Source of the DNA: DAOTVC01 sp034437215 | GTDB taxonomy: Bacteria > Chloroflexota > Anaerolineae > B4-G1 > SLSP01 | NCBI GenBank assembly: GCA_034437215.1 | Contig: DAOTVC010000153.1 | Location: 5,675 to 69,674 of the forward strand | Length of the DNA stretch: 64,000 nucleotides | Direction: 5' to 3' | Shown here: piece after piece, positions 32,007-39,213 of the stretch | How positions within the stretch are numbered: position 1 is the first letter of the stretch | Layout: each line of letters begins with the position of its first letter | Position numbers and translations under genes: made by a program | Notes under the pieces: generated by a model | What the model saw: only the letters and a program-made list of their open reading frames with translations | Databases searched by the model: none | What the model was told of the DNA's origin: nothing

Positions 32007-32845
32007 CTCCGTTTCTCTCCTACGATCAGCAGCCCGGCACCCCCTCCGCCCCGCGGGACATTCATCTCGTAAGAGCGCCGCCAGTCGCGACTGAGGCGGT
32101 CCACCACGCGCCTGCGCATCCACCCCTGGAACTTCAAGCCCTTGAAACGGGGAGAGGCCAACCAGCGATAGAAGGGCTGGCCGCCCGCGGTGATTCCGTA
32201 GATGGCGTTGCTCTCGTCCCACAATGCGGCGACTGAAGGGGGGATGTAGTAGCGGGCCTTGATCAATCTCATATCTGCGGCTGCCAGCTTCTCCGCCCAC
32301 TCGTCGGGCGACGGGTAGTGGTGGTGTTCGAGACGGCGGTCAACGCTGGTGGCGTAGGCCTCGGCGCCCGCGACGTCTCCTACCGCCATGCGCTCCCGGT
32401 AGCCGGCAAGGAAGCGGCGGAAGAGATCGCTGGGCACGGTGGTGATGAAGCGACCGCCCGGTCGCAGCACACGCCCTGCTTCGTGGATGACGGCGTCCTG
32501 GTCCGGAATGTGCTCGAGCACAGAGTTGCTGAAGACGGTGGCAAAGGCAGCATCGGGATAGGGCATGGCACTGCCCCACGCCTGTTGGACGGTTCGGTAC
32601 ATGCCGCTGCTCGCGGCTTTCTCCAGCTGCTGCCACCAGGGATCAAAGCCTACCTCGATGGGCGGCTCGCCGCCAAAGAGCACGGCAGCCACGAGCCCGT
32701 CCCCACATCCAAGATCGAGGATGGGGCGGGGGAAGGTCTCCTCGGCTAAGACCCGCAGCTCCACCGCCCGCCAGAGGGCCACGGGAGGGGCAAACCAGTA
32801 GTGATCGAGAAGCTGGCTCAGATAGTCGTGCTTAACGTCGGGCAT
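32003..32845 (-). CDS. Class I SAM-dependent methyltransferase
   Basis: This 280-residue protein has motif I ILDLGCGDGLVAAVLFGG, then VFSNSVLEHIPDQDAVIHEAGRVLRPGGRFITTVPSD. This is the UbiE/Methyltransf_11 pattern. The C-terminal 100 residues form a cap without a recognised name (DRRLEHHHYPSPDEW). The substrate is probably a surface glycolipid or sugar, judging from the downstream FemX and rfbC genes. It heads the operon. Confidence 0.85.
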   Translation of the reverse strand: MPDVKHDYLSQLLDHYWFAPPVALWRAVELRVLAEETFPRPILDLGCGDGLVAAVLFGGEPPIEVGFDPWWQQLEKAASSGMYRTVQQAWGSAMPYPDAAFATVFSNSVLEHIPDQDAVIHEAGRVLRPGGRFITTVPSDLFRRFLAGYRERMAVGDVAGAEAYATSVDRRLEHHHYPSPDEWAEKLAAADMRLIKARYYIPPSVAALWDESNAIYGITAGGQPFYRWLASPRFKGLKFQGWMRRRVVDRLSRDWRRSYEMNVPRGGGGAGLLIVGEKRR

Positions 32846-32946
32846 AGGATCTTGAGGAAAGGATGGTGCTCAACGAGCCGTTGGGGAAGCGCCGCGGTGC
32901 GTCGAGCCGGTTGGATGATAATCGATGATCAACGTTCATGACCCCT

Positions 32947-32974
32947 ACCATAAACTCAAACCGGTAAAGGTCAA
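32947..32974 (-). promoter_or_regulatory. Promoter of the methyltransferase-femX-rfbC-hydrolase operon
   Basis: TTGACC (32969-32974), a 16-base spacer and TATGGT (32947-32952), giving a leader of about 95 bases. Confidence 0.6.
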
Positions 32975-33016
32975 GCCTGCCGGCGTGAACGTGTGCGGGA
33001 CTATCTACAGAGGAGG

Positions 33017-33316
33017 CTACCCCTCGCGCCGGTTGAGGAGCTCGGTGAGCTCCTCCGCACGCACGTAGTTGACGACCTCGATCTGCTGCTCCGCCACGCC
33101 GGGCACGCTCTCCACGGCCTCACGGATGTCCGTTCCCAGGCTCACCGCCAGCGGGCAGAGGGGGGAGGAGGGCCGAAAGCGGTAGGTGACCCTACCGGAC
33201 TCCTCCTCGACCTGCAGGTCCTCGATAAGCCGCATGCGTAGGACGTCGACACCCGTCTCGGGATCGATGACCTCGACCAGTTTCAACAGGATTCTCTCGC
33301 GCAATGTCGCTTCCAC
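33017..33316 (-). CDS. DUF59/MIP18-family iron-sulfur assembly protein
   Basis: This 99-residue protein reads LLKLVEVIDPETGVDVLRMRLIEDLQVEE, then YRFRPSSPLCPLAVSLGTDIREAVESVPGV, matching the DUF59 (SufT/PaaD/MIP18) domain with its conserved cysteine in SPLCPLA. These proteins help iron-sulfur cluster assembly. The GTG start at 33316 is set by AGGAGG six bases upstream. A TAGAAT -10-like box lies near 33365-33370, and bases 33317-33450 hold nothing else recognised. Confidence 0.85.
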   Translation of the reverse strand: MEATLRERILLKLVEVIDPETGVDVLRMRLIEDLQVEEESGRVTYRFRPSSPLCPLAVSLGTDIREAVESVPGVAEQQIEVVNYVRAEELTELLNRREG

Positions 33317-33450
33317 CCTATCCCTCCTGGCACTCAACCTGTTGGCAGTTCCCAGCTCTTCTTAATTCTACCTCAAATTCGTGACCTTGCTGAGAGCGGG
33401 CAATTCAGGTGTGCATCGGGCGCGGACGAGGCATAGGGATGCCGGACGGA

Positions 33451-33642
33451 TCAGCGACGGGTTAAGGGGCTCTTACACTGGGGGCACTTGAGGCTGTAGC
33501 AGGGCACCCCTCGTCTGTGAGGCTGGAGGTATCCACAGGAGAGACAGATACACTCACCTCGCGGACCCGCTCCTATACGGCTGTTGCCGGCTGAGCGTGC
33601 GTTGTCTCGCTCTTCACCCTCTCTGCGACGGAACCGTACCAT
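33451..33642 (-). CDS. Small zinc-ribbon protein
   Basis: This 63-residue protein has a basic N-terminal half and a C-terminal four-cysteine ribbon, CICLSCGYLQPHRRGVPCYS then LKCPQCKSPLTRR. Similar small proteins accompany NifX-like and DUF5320 genes in anaerobes. A GGGAGG site precedes the ATG. It lies 16 bases after the NifX-like gene, in the same operon. It probably binds zinc or iron; the partner is unknown. Confidence 0.75.
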   Translation of the reverse strand: MVRFRRREGEERDNARSAGNSRIGAGPRGECICLSCGYLQPHRRGVPCYSLKCPQCKSPLTRR

Positions 33643-33658
33643 CTTCGACCTCCCAGAC

Positions 33659-34186
33659 TTACTGCTCTTGGTTCAGGGTCTCGATCTTCTCGTGCAGCTC
33701 GGCTACCTTCTGCTGGAGCTTGGCGACCTCTTCCTTGAGGGCTTCGATCTCATCCTGTCGGGTCCTAAGCGGCGGCGGGGTGGGGGCGGTGGGTAGAGTA
33801 TCATCCCGACGTGTACCTGCTGGTCGGACGTAGGGGTGTCCGGAGCCTACGGCACCCGTTGCTGTGGTGAGGAGCCCTGCGGTGAAGGCCTCCAGCGCTT
33901 CTCCGACCGTCATGCCGCCGGCTTGATAGGCGGGAACGTCTGCTGCCGCGAGCACTTCAAAGGCCCGCGGACCCACATTCACGGTGATCACGGCTGCGGC
34001 CCCCTGATCGATCACAAAGTGCGCAGCTTCCACACCGGCTCCACTGCCCTCGTCGAGGAACGGGTTAGACCGGGCCTCGTGCTCTCCCGTCTCCGTATCG
34101 GCGAAGACGTAGTAGGGGCAGCGCCCGAAGCGGGGATTGACCTGCGCCTCCAACTCGGTCCCCTCGGCGGTTATTACGACTTGCAT
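33659..34186 (-). CDS. NifB/NifX-type metal-cluster-binding protein with coiled-coil tail
   Basis: In this 175-residue protein, residues 1-110 form a NifX/dinitrogenase iron-molybdenum cofactor fold: VVITAEGTELEAQVNPRFGRCPYYVFADTETGEHE and VITVNVGPRAFEVLAAADVPAYQ. After a Pro/Thr linker, residues 142-175 form a coiled coil, DEIEALKEEVAKLQQKVAEL then HEKIETLNQ. No nitrogenase is present, so it is one of the many non-nif relatives that carry metal clusters. GGGAGGA sets the start at 34186. A MITE lies 45 bases upstream. Confidence 0.85.
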   Translation of the reverse strand: MQVVITAEGTELEAQVNPRFGRCPYYVFADTETGEHEARSNPFLDEGSGAGVEAAHFVIDQGAAAVITVNVGPRAFEVLAAADVPAYQAGGMTVGEALEAFTAGLLTTATGAVGSGHPYVRPAGTRRDDTLPTAPTPPPLRTRQDEIEALKEEVAKLQQKVAELHEKIETLNQEQ

Positions 34187-34221
34187 AGTCTTCCTCCCTC
34201 TCTGGGCGAGTCTCCTCATCC

Positions 34222-34397
34222 CATGTTTTGACTGCCCTGAAAAAACTTCTTCCACCACGGAGAACACTGAGAAAATCAAGGAGATAGTGAAATATTTTTA
34301 TAAAAACGCTTTGTTTCCTGATTTTATGAAGGTCAACTTTAAAAAATCTCCGTGCCCTCTGTGGTAAAAAGGCTTTTTTCAGCAGAGTCATGTTTTG
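34222..34397. mobile_element. AT-rich MITE (family B) with perfect 9-bp target duplication
   Basis: A 158-bp AT-rich element (34231-34388) has imperfect 15-bp terminal inverted repeats (ACTGCCCTGAAAAAA against ACTCTGCTGAAAAAA) and a second inner inverted pair around ACCACGGAGAACACTGAG. It is flanked by CATGTTTTG at 34222-34230 and 34389-34397. It has no coding frame. It sits between the Cys-rich gene and the NifX-like gene of one operon. Confidence 0.75.
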
Positions 34398-34408
34398 TGT
34401 TGGTGAGA

Positions 34409-34470
34409 CCGCGCCCGTATGGTCTACGGGCGCGGAGAGCACGGACGGGCTCTAGGGGGCCGTGCTCTCC
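34409..34470 (-). terminator. Two adjoining strong hairpins after the Cys-rich gene
   Basis: CCGCGCCCGTA with its inverse (34409-34435) and GGAGAGCACGG with its inverse (34434-34470), both 11 bp. No T run follows, so they may stabilise or separate the upstream mRNA from the NifX-like gene. Confidence 0.45.
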
Positions 34471-34487
34471 GCTTCCCTTCCCCTGTT

Positions 34488-34784
34488 CTAAGGTGCCTCT
34501 CGGCTATCTGCTGCGAGATGGTCCAAGAGCACGTCGATCTTCTCGTGCAGGGAGTCGACCTCCTGCCGCAAGCGGACTACCTCGTCATCCTCCTGGGGCG
34601 CAACGTCCCGGCCTTCCGGCGTGCCGGCTGCGCGACTGCGCCAATATCCCGGGCCTCCTGCGCGTTGGGACCAGGCGGGCCGGGTGCCCGTCGCTTCATA
34701 GGTCTGTTGGCAACGACCCCGTCCCACTCCGCGCATTCCACGACCGCGCCATCCGTGTCGATGACCACATCCGCAACCACACAT
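34488..34784 (-). CDS. Cys/Gly/Arg-rich protein with coiled-coil tail (DUF5320-like)
   Basis: This 98-residue protein starts MCGCGCGHRHGWRGRGMRGV, a Cys/His/Gly/Arg-rich segment. A Gly-rich middle follows, then a coiled coil, DEVVRLRQEVDSLHEKIDVL. The plan matches small DUF5320-type proteins found beside NifX-like genes. The tail shares the LHEKI heptad with the neighbouring NifX-like protein. AGGAG lies 12 bases upstream of the ATG. An overlapping alternative frame (34577-34795) is less convincing. Confidence 0.65.
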   Translation of the reverse strand: MCGCGCGHRHGWRGRGMRGVGRGRCQQTYEATGTRPAWSQRAGGPGYWRSRAAGTPEGRDVAPQEDDEVVRLRQEVDSLHEKIDVLLDHLAADSREAP

Positions 34785-34804
34785 CTCTTACACACTCCTA
34801 TCCA

Positions 34805-35191
34805 TTATGATGGGCTTTGCTTGAAGCGACGATATGCTCCGAGCAAGCTGTCCAGCGTCTCCTGCAGCTCCTGAATCTCCTGCGACCACATATCGAGAGC
34901 CTCTAGGCCCTCGGTCGTGATCTCGTACACCTTACGGGGTGGTCCCTGAGCGCTCTCGGTGTCCCAGGTGGAGGTGATCCACTCCGCCTCCTCCAAGTGC
35001 TGGAGAACCCGGTAGACGGTCTGAGCCGGGAGATCGACGACGCCAAAGGCTTCTTCCAGACGTTCGACGAGCCGGTAGCCGTGGGAGGGCTCCTGAGCGA
35101 GCAGCAACAGTACCATCGGTTCTATTACCCGCATACGTTGTCCCCATCGCCTACGGGGGTGTCCTAGCCGTTTCCATCCTTGTCGTGGCAT
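34805..35191 (-). CDS. PadR-family transcriptional regulator
   Basis: This 128-residue winged-helix protein shows VIEPMVLLLLAQEPSHGYRLVERLEEAFG, LPAQTVYRVLQHLEEAEWITSTWDTES, GPPRKVYEITTEGLEALDMW, then a C-terminal helix for dimerisation (about 98-120). PadR proteins are usually autorepressors sensing small molecules. It heads the metal-protein operon, 20 bases before the Cys-rich gene. GGAGGT sets the start. A palindromic site overlaps its promoter. Confidence 0.88.
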   Translation of the reverse strand: MPRQGWKRLGHPRRRWGQRMRVIEPMVLLLLAQEPSHGYRLVERLEEAFGVVDLPAQTVYRVLQHLEEAEWITSTWDTESAQGPPRKVYEITTEGLEALDMWSQEIQELQETLDSLLGAYRRFKQSPS

Positions 35192-35209
35192 CTGATTACC
35201 TCCACTATT

Positions 35210-35245
35210 AGCATAACAGAGTAGCAACAATTTGTCAATACTCTG
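35210..35245 (-). promoter_or_regulatory. Promoter of the PadR operon with palindromic operator
   Basis: Consensus TTGACA (35233-35238), a 17-base spacer and TATGCT (35210-35215). A perfect inverted repeat CAGAGTA-N15-TACTCTG (35217-35245) spans the spacer and -35, a likely autoregulatory site. Confidence 0.75.
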
Positions 35246-35312
35246 ATATGTGAATTGATGGGAAACTGAAGGGCAATGTCGGTTCTGTTTGTTCTCCTCG
35301 TGGGAAGTGTGC

Positions 35313-35318
35313 TATAAT
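35313..35318 (+). promoter_or_regulatory. Extended -10 promoter of the response regulator gene
   Basis: TGCTATAAT is an extended -10 (hexamer 35313-35318), with TTGTTC 18 bases upstream. The leader is about 40 bases. Confidence 0.65.
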
Positions 35319-35364
35319 GACGGACGTGGGTAGCTTGTTGTCCAGCTGGGTTTGAGGGCCTCCA

Positions 35365-36027
35365 TTGAAGCGTTATCGAATTCTTTTTGTCGAGCGACAT
35401 CGCACTGTCGAGCGGGAAGTCCTGCCGGTGCTGCTGCAGAACTACGATGTGCACCTCGTGCGCGGTCGTAGAGACGCCATGGCCTCCCTCGACGACCGCG
35501 CTCCTGACCTGGTCCTCCTCGACGTCCCCTCCATCCGTTTCGATCTGGAGCGTTTCTGCCAGGACATCAAGGAGCGGGTGCCGGGCATCTCACTCTTCTT
35601 TCTGTTGGGCAAGGGCATGCGCCTCGATCGTCTCCCTCGACCTCACGACTTCCTGCGGCACGATTTCACCACCCGACAGCTTCTCAATCGCCTGAGCCGC
35701 AGCCTTCCCGAGGAGATGGGGGAGATCTTTGGCTGGCAGGGTCTGGAGTTGGACTGTACGACGAACGCTCTGACCTGGAAGGGGGAGGACGTCTTTCTCA
35801 CGCCGAAGCAGGCCGCCCTGATGTTGGAGTTCATCCGTGCTCCGGAGGAGCTCCTCTCCCGGGCCTGGTTGATGCAGGAGGTCTGGGGGACGGACTATCT
35901 GGGTGACACGCGGACGCTGGATGTGCACGTGCACTGGTTGCGCAAGGCATTGCGCTCGTTGAAGGCCCCTTTTCAGTTCAAGACAGTTCGCGGCAAGGGG
36001 TATCGTCTCGTGTCCCCCCGGGACTGA
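35365..36027 (+). CDS. OmpR-type response regulator with an atypical receiver
   Basis: In this 220-residue protein, residues 1-115 are a receiver-like domain. D53 (LVLLDVP) could accept phosphate, but the acidic pair is reduced to E10-R11, the switch Thr is replaced (FFLLGKG) and the conserved Lys is lost (FLRHDF). It is therefore probably not switched by ordinary phosphorylation. Residues 135-217 are an OmpR/PhoB winged helix (LTPKQAALMLEFIRAPEELLSRAWLMQEVWG, TLDVHVHWLRKALRSL, VRGKGYRLV). The start codon is TTG with GAGGG upstream. No kinase gene adjoins it. Confidence 0.83.
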   Translation: MKRYRILFVERHRTVEREVLPVLLQNYDVHLVRGRRDAMASLDDRAPDLVLLDVPSIRFDLERFCQDIKERVPGISLFFLLGKGMRLDRLPRPHDFLRHDFTTRQLLNRLSRSLPEEMGEIFGWQGLELDCTTNALTWKGEDVFLTPKQAALMLEFIRAPEELLSRAWLMQEVWGTDYLGDTRTLDVHVHWLRKALRSLKAPFQFKTVRGKGYRLVSPRD

Positions 36028-36052
36028 GTTCCGTTGGATGTACCCCCTCTGG

Positions 36053-36080
36053 TTGCTCCCATTGGGTTTTGTGGTAAAAT
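36053..36080 (+). promoter_or_regulatory. Promoter of rpsB-tsf
   Basis: TTGCTC (36053-36058), a 16-base spacer and TAAAAT (36075-36080). The leader of about 118 bases could hold a ribosomal-protein autoregulatory fold, but I cannot identify one. Confidence 0.55.
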
Positions 36081-36204
36081 TCATCTTTGGGATTCATCCC
36101 TAAAAACACACGCGGATGGACCGAGCAGGGTGTGCCCACGAGGTTCCTGCGAGGGACGAGATCTGCGGAGGTGTAAAAACAACATTCAGGAGGAAGTAAG
36201 GTTT

Positions 36205-37101
36205 ATGGCGATTGTAACTATGAAACAGCTGTTGGAGACGGGCGTGCACTTCGGGCATCGGACGCGACGCTGGCATCCGAAGATGGCGAAGTACATCTAC
36301 ACCGAGCGCAACAACGTGCACATCATCGATCTGCAGCAGACGGTGAAGGCCCTCGATAAGGCCTACGCCTTTATCCGTGACACCGTCAGCCAGGGTAACA
36401 AGGTGCTCTTCGTCGGGACCAAGCGCCAGGCGCAGGAGACCATGGCCCAGGAGGCGGGGCGTTGTGAGATGCCCTACGTCAACCAGCGTTGGCTGGGCGG
36501 GACTCTGACCAACTGGAAGACCATCAAGGCTCGGATCGATCATCTCAAGGATCTGGAGGCCCGGCGCGATTCCGGTGAGTTTGATCTGCTGCCCAAGAAA
36601 GAGGCGCTCATGCTCAACCGCGAGATCGACAAGCTCAACTCACGTCTAGGGGGGTTGAAGGATATGCAGCGGCTGCCGGGCGCCCTCTTCGTCATCGACA
36701 TTCGGGCTGAGTCCACGGCGATTGCCGAAGCGGACCGTCTGGAGATCCCCATCGTCGCTGTCGTCGACACCAATTGTGATCCCGACAGCATCGACTACGT
36801 CATCCCGGCGAACGATGACGCGATTCGTGCTATTCGTCTCATGACCTCGAAGGTCGCCGACGCGGTTCTCGAAGGGTTGGCTCTCCGCAAGGAACTGGCT
36901 CCTGAGGAGGAGGAACTCTACACCGCCGAGGACGAGAAGTACCTCAGTGCTGATACTCTGGCCCGCCTGCGTGAGATCCAGTTTGCCGAGAAGGATCAAG
37001 CGGAGGACGACGAGGCTGAGGACTACGACGAAGACTACGAGGATGAGGACTACGACGAAGACTACGAGGATGACGACGACGAAGACGAGGAGTACGATTA
37101 A
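36205..37101 (+). CDS. rpsB: 30S ribosomal protein S2 with a long acidic tail
   Basis: This 298-residue protein shows TMKQLLETGVHFGHRTRRWHPKM, VLFVGTKRQAQETMAQEA, NQRWLGGTLTNW and IPANDDAIRAIRLMT, all S2 signatures. About 45 C-terminal residues are almost only D, E and Y and contain a 27-bp perfect-but-one tandem duplication (37021-37047 and 37048-37074). S2 is usually 230-260 residues, so the tail is an addition. AGGAGGAAG precedes the ATG. The stop overlaps the tsf start by one base. Confidence 0.96.
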   Translation: MAIVTMKQLLETGVHFGHRTRRWHPKMAKYIYTERNNVHIIDLQQTVKALDKAYAFIRDTVSQGNKVLFVGTKRQAQETMAQEAGRCEMPYVNQRWLGGTLTNWKTIKARIDHLKDLEARRDSGEFDLLPKKEALMLNREIDKLNSRLGGLKDMQRLPGALFVIDIRAESTAIAEADRLEIPIVAVVDTNCDPDSIDYVIPANDDAIRAIRLMTSKVADAVLEGLALRKELAPEEEELYTAEDEKYLSADTLARLREIQFAEKDQAEDDEAEDYDEDYEDEDYDEDYEDDDDEDEEYD

Positions 37102-37706
37102 TGAAGATCACGACCGAGATGGTTAAGGAGCTGCGCGAGGCGACCGGCGCCGGGATCCTGGACTGCCGCAAGGCGCTGGAAGCAGCTGAAGGGGATTTCG
37201 ATAAGGCCGTCGATCGCCTGCGGGAGAAGGGGCTGGCCGAAGCGGTCAAGCGCATGTCCCGAGAGGCCAACGAGGGGTTGGTCGCCTCCTACATCCACGG
37301 GGGTGGGCGCATCGGGGTGTTGGTCGAGGTGAACTGCGAGACCGATTTCGTGGCGCGCACCGACGAGTTCTCCGAGTTGGTCAGCGATATTGCGATGCAG
37401 ATCGCTGCGATGGCTCCCCTCTACATCGAACGTGACGACGTACCTGAAGAGGTTATCGAGCACGAGCGGAATCTCTACCGCACCCAAGCGGTGCAGGAAG
37501 GGAAGCCCGAGCACGTCATCGACCGCATTGTCGACGGCAAGCTGGAGAAGTACTATCAGTCTGTCTGCCTGCTGGAGCAGCCCTACATTCGGGATGACGA
37601 GATCACGATGGAAGAGTTGATCAAGCACGCCATTAGCACGATCGGCGAGAACATTCTCGTGCGACGCTTTGCACGATACGAGCTGGGTGAGAGTCTGGAG
37701 GGTTAA
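37101..37706 (+). CDS. tsf: Elongation factor Ts
   Basis: This 201-residue nucleotide-exchange factor for EF-Tu shows VKELREATGAGILDCRKALEAAEGDFDKAVDRLREKGL and VLVEVNCETDFVARTDEF. The short length matches the compact type found in Thermus and cyanobacteria. Translationally coupled to rpsB (TAATG). A stem formed across its stop codon precedes a T-rich run. Confidence 0.96.
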   Translation: MKITTEMVKELREATGAGILDCRKALEAAEGDFDKAVDRLREKGLAEAVKRMSREANEGLVASYIHGGGRIGVLVEVNCETDFVARTDEFSELVSDIAMQIAAMAPLYIERDDVPEEVIEHERNLYRTQAVQEGKPEHVIDRIVDGKLEKYYQSVCLLEQPYIRDDEITMEELIKHAISTIGENILVRRFARYELGESLEG

Positions 37707-37727
37707 CCCTCCAGATTCTCGTTTGTT
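37689..37727 (+). terminator. Terminator overlapping the tsf stop codon
   Basis: A 14-base arm GAGAGTCTGGAGGG pairs with CCCTCCAGATTCTC around TTAA, followed by GTTTGTT. The stop codon lies in the loop. Confidence 0.7.
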
Positions 37728-37802
37728 CGTGGAGAAATATCGAGACGTCGGCGTTGTAGAGCCGGCTTCTCATGGGCGCGGCCCTATCCATAGAGGAGTG
37801 CG

Positions 37803-38519
37803 ATGGCCTTACCGCAGTACAAGCGCATCGTTCTGAAGATCGGTGGTGAAGCCCTGGCCGGACCAGAGGGGTTCGGTATCGATCCCCATCGGGCGGATGA
37901 GGTGGCAGCGAAGATCGCTGCCGTCCGAGCCGCGGAGTTCGAGATGGGGGTGGTGGTAGGCTCGGGAAATATCTGGCGGGGCCGGGACGGGTTGGTACAC
38001 GGCATGGATCGTGCGACCGCCGACCAGATGGGCATGTTGGCGACGGTCATGAACGCTTTGGCTCTCGCCGACGCCCTGGAGCGCCAGGGGGTTACCACGC
38101 GGGTCCAGACGGCGATCGAAATGCGCGCCATCGCCGAACCCTACATTCGGTTGCGTGCCATCCGCCATCTGGAGAAGGGCCGAGTGGTCGTCTTTGGGGC
38201 AGGGACGGGGAATCCCTACTTCACGACCGATACCGCGGCCGCTCTGCGCGGTATGGAGACCGGAGCCGATCTCCTCATCAAGGCGACCAAGGTGGACGCG
38301 GTCTACAGCGAGGACCCCGAGGTCAATCCGGCCGCGGAACGCTTCGAACGGTTGACCTACATGGAGGCGCTGAACATGCGTGTGGGGGTCATGGATTCGA
38401 CGGCGATCACCCTCTGCATGGACAACGACCTCCCCATCGTGGTCCTGAGCCTTGCCGAGCCGCAAGCGCTGCAGCAGGCGGTGATGGGCGAGTCGGTCGG
38501 TACTTATATCGGGCGTTAG
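37803..38519 (+). CDS. pyrH: UMP kinase
   Basis: This 238-residue amino-acid-kinase-fold enzyme makes UDP from UMP. It shows YKRIVLKIGGEALAG, VVVGSGNIWRG, DQMGMLATVMNALAL and VVFGAGTGNPYFTTDTAAALR, then KATKVDAVYSEDP. It lies in the conserved rpsB-tsf-pyrH-frr order. GAGGAG precedes the ATG. Confidence 0.96.
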   Translation: MALPQYKRIVLKIGGEALAGPEGFGIDPHRADEVAAKIAAVRAAEFEMGVVVGSGNIWRGRDGLVHGMDRATADQMGMLATVMNALALADALERQGVTTRVQTAIEMRAIAEPYIRLRAIRHLEKGRVVVFGAGTGNPYFTTDTAAALRGMETGADLLIKATKVDAVYSEDPEVNPAAERFERLTYMEALNMRVGVMDSTAITLCMDNDLPIVVLSLAEPQALQQAVMGESVGTYIGR

Positions 38520-38530
38520 GAGGAGGGAAG

Positions 38531-39088
38531 ATGATCAAGGATCTACTACGAGAAACCGAGAGCCGCATGTCCAAGGCCATCGACGCTTTGGAGGAAGATC
38601 TGCGCGGGCTGCGTACCGGTCGCGCGTCCCCGGCGTTGGTGGAGCGCGTCAACGTGGACTACTACGGCACCCCGACGCCCCTCAAGCAGCTGGCGGTGAT
38701 CTCAGCACCGGAGCCCAACATGCTGGTCATTCGTCCCTACGATCCCGGTTCCATCGGCGACATCGAGCGGGGGATTCAGCAGGCCGACCTGGGATTGAAC
38801 CCCAGCAACGATGGGCGCATCATCCGCATTCCCATCCCCCGCCTGACGGAGGAGCGCCGTCGTGAGTTGGTCAAGGTGCTCAACCGGCGTATCGAGGAGG
38901 CGAAGGTCGCCCTGCGCAACATCCGGCGGGATACCCTCGCGGATTTGCGGGAGTTCGAGGACGAGAAACTAATCTCCGAGGATGAGATGCAGCGCGGGCA
39001 GGAGGATCTGCAGAAGCTGACCGATCATTATACGGAGAAGACAGAGGAGATTGGCGCGCGCAAAGAGCAAGAGATCATGGCGATTTAG
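38531..39088 (+). CDS. frr: Ribosome recycling factor
   Basis: This 185-residue protein splits post-termination ribosomes together with EF-G. It shows LRTGRASPALVERVNVDYYGTPTPLKQLA, IRPYDPGSIGDIERGI, IPIPRLTEERRRELVKVL and the C-terminal long helix. AGGAGGAGGG precedes the ATG. It is 11 bases after pyrH and probably cotranscribed. Confidence 0.97.
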   Translation: MIKDLLRETESRMSKAIDALEEDLRGLRTGRASPALVERVNVDYYGTPTPLKQLAVISAPEPNMLVIRPYDPGSIGDIERGIQQADLGLNPSNDGRIIRIPIPRLTEERRRELVKVLNRRIEEAKVALRNIRRDTLADLREFEDEKLISEDEMQRGQEDLQKLTDHYTEKTEEIGARKEQEIMAI

Positions 39089-39116
39089 CCGGCGCGTGGT
39101 TGCTGGTCTGACTTGG

Positions 39117-39147
39117 CTTTGCCCGGTGTGGTGAGCATCGGGCAAAG
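39117..39147 (+). terminator. Hairpin after frr
   Basis: CTTTGCCCG with its inverse around a 13-base loop, followed by TTC only. It is a weak terminator or a processing structure between frr and uppS. Confidence 0.4.
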
Positions 39148-39213
39148 TTCGCAGAGTAGTCGTATCTTTCCCCAGTGCTTTCTCACCGGCTCCGTCTCAA
39201 CATCGGAGGTTCA

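Noticed and set aside
34577..34795. A 72-codon frame (MCKRCVVADVV...) overlapping the Cys-rich gene
   Set aside because: Its GTG start overlaps the ribosome binding site, and the alternative frame has an ATG and a coiled-coil tail matching its neighbour.
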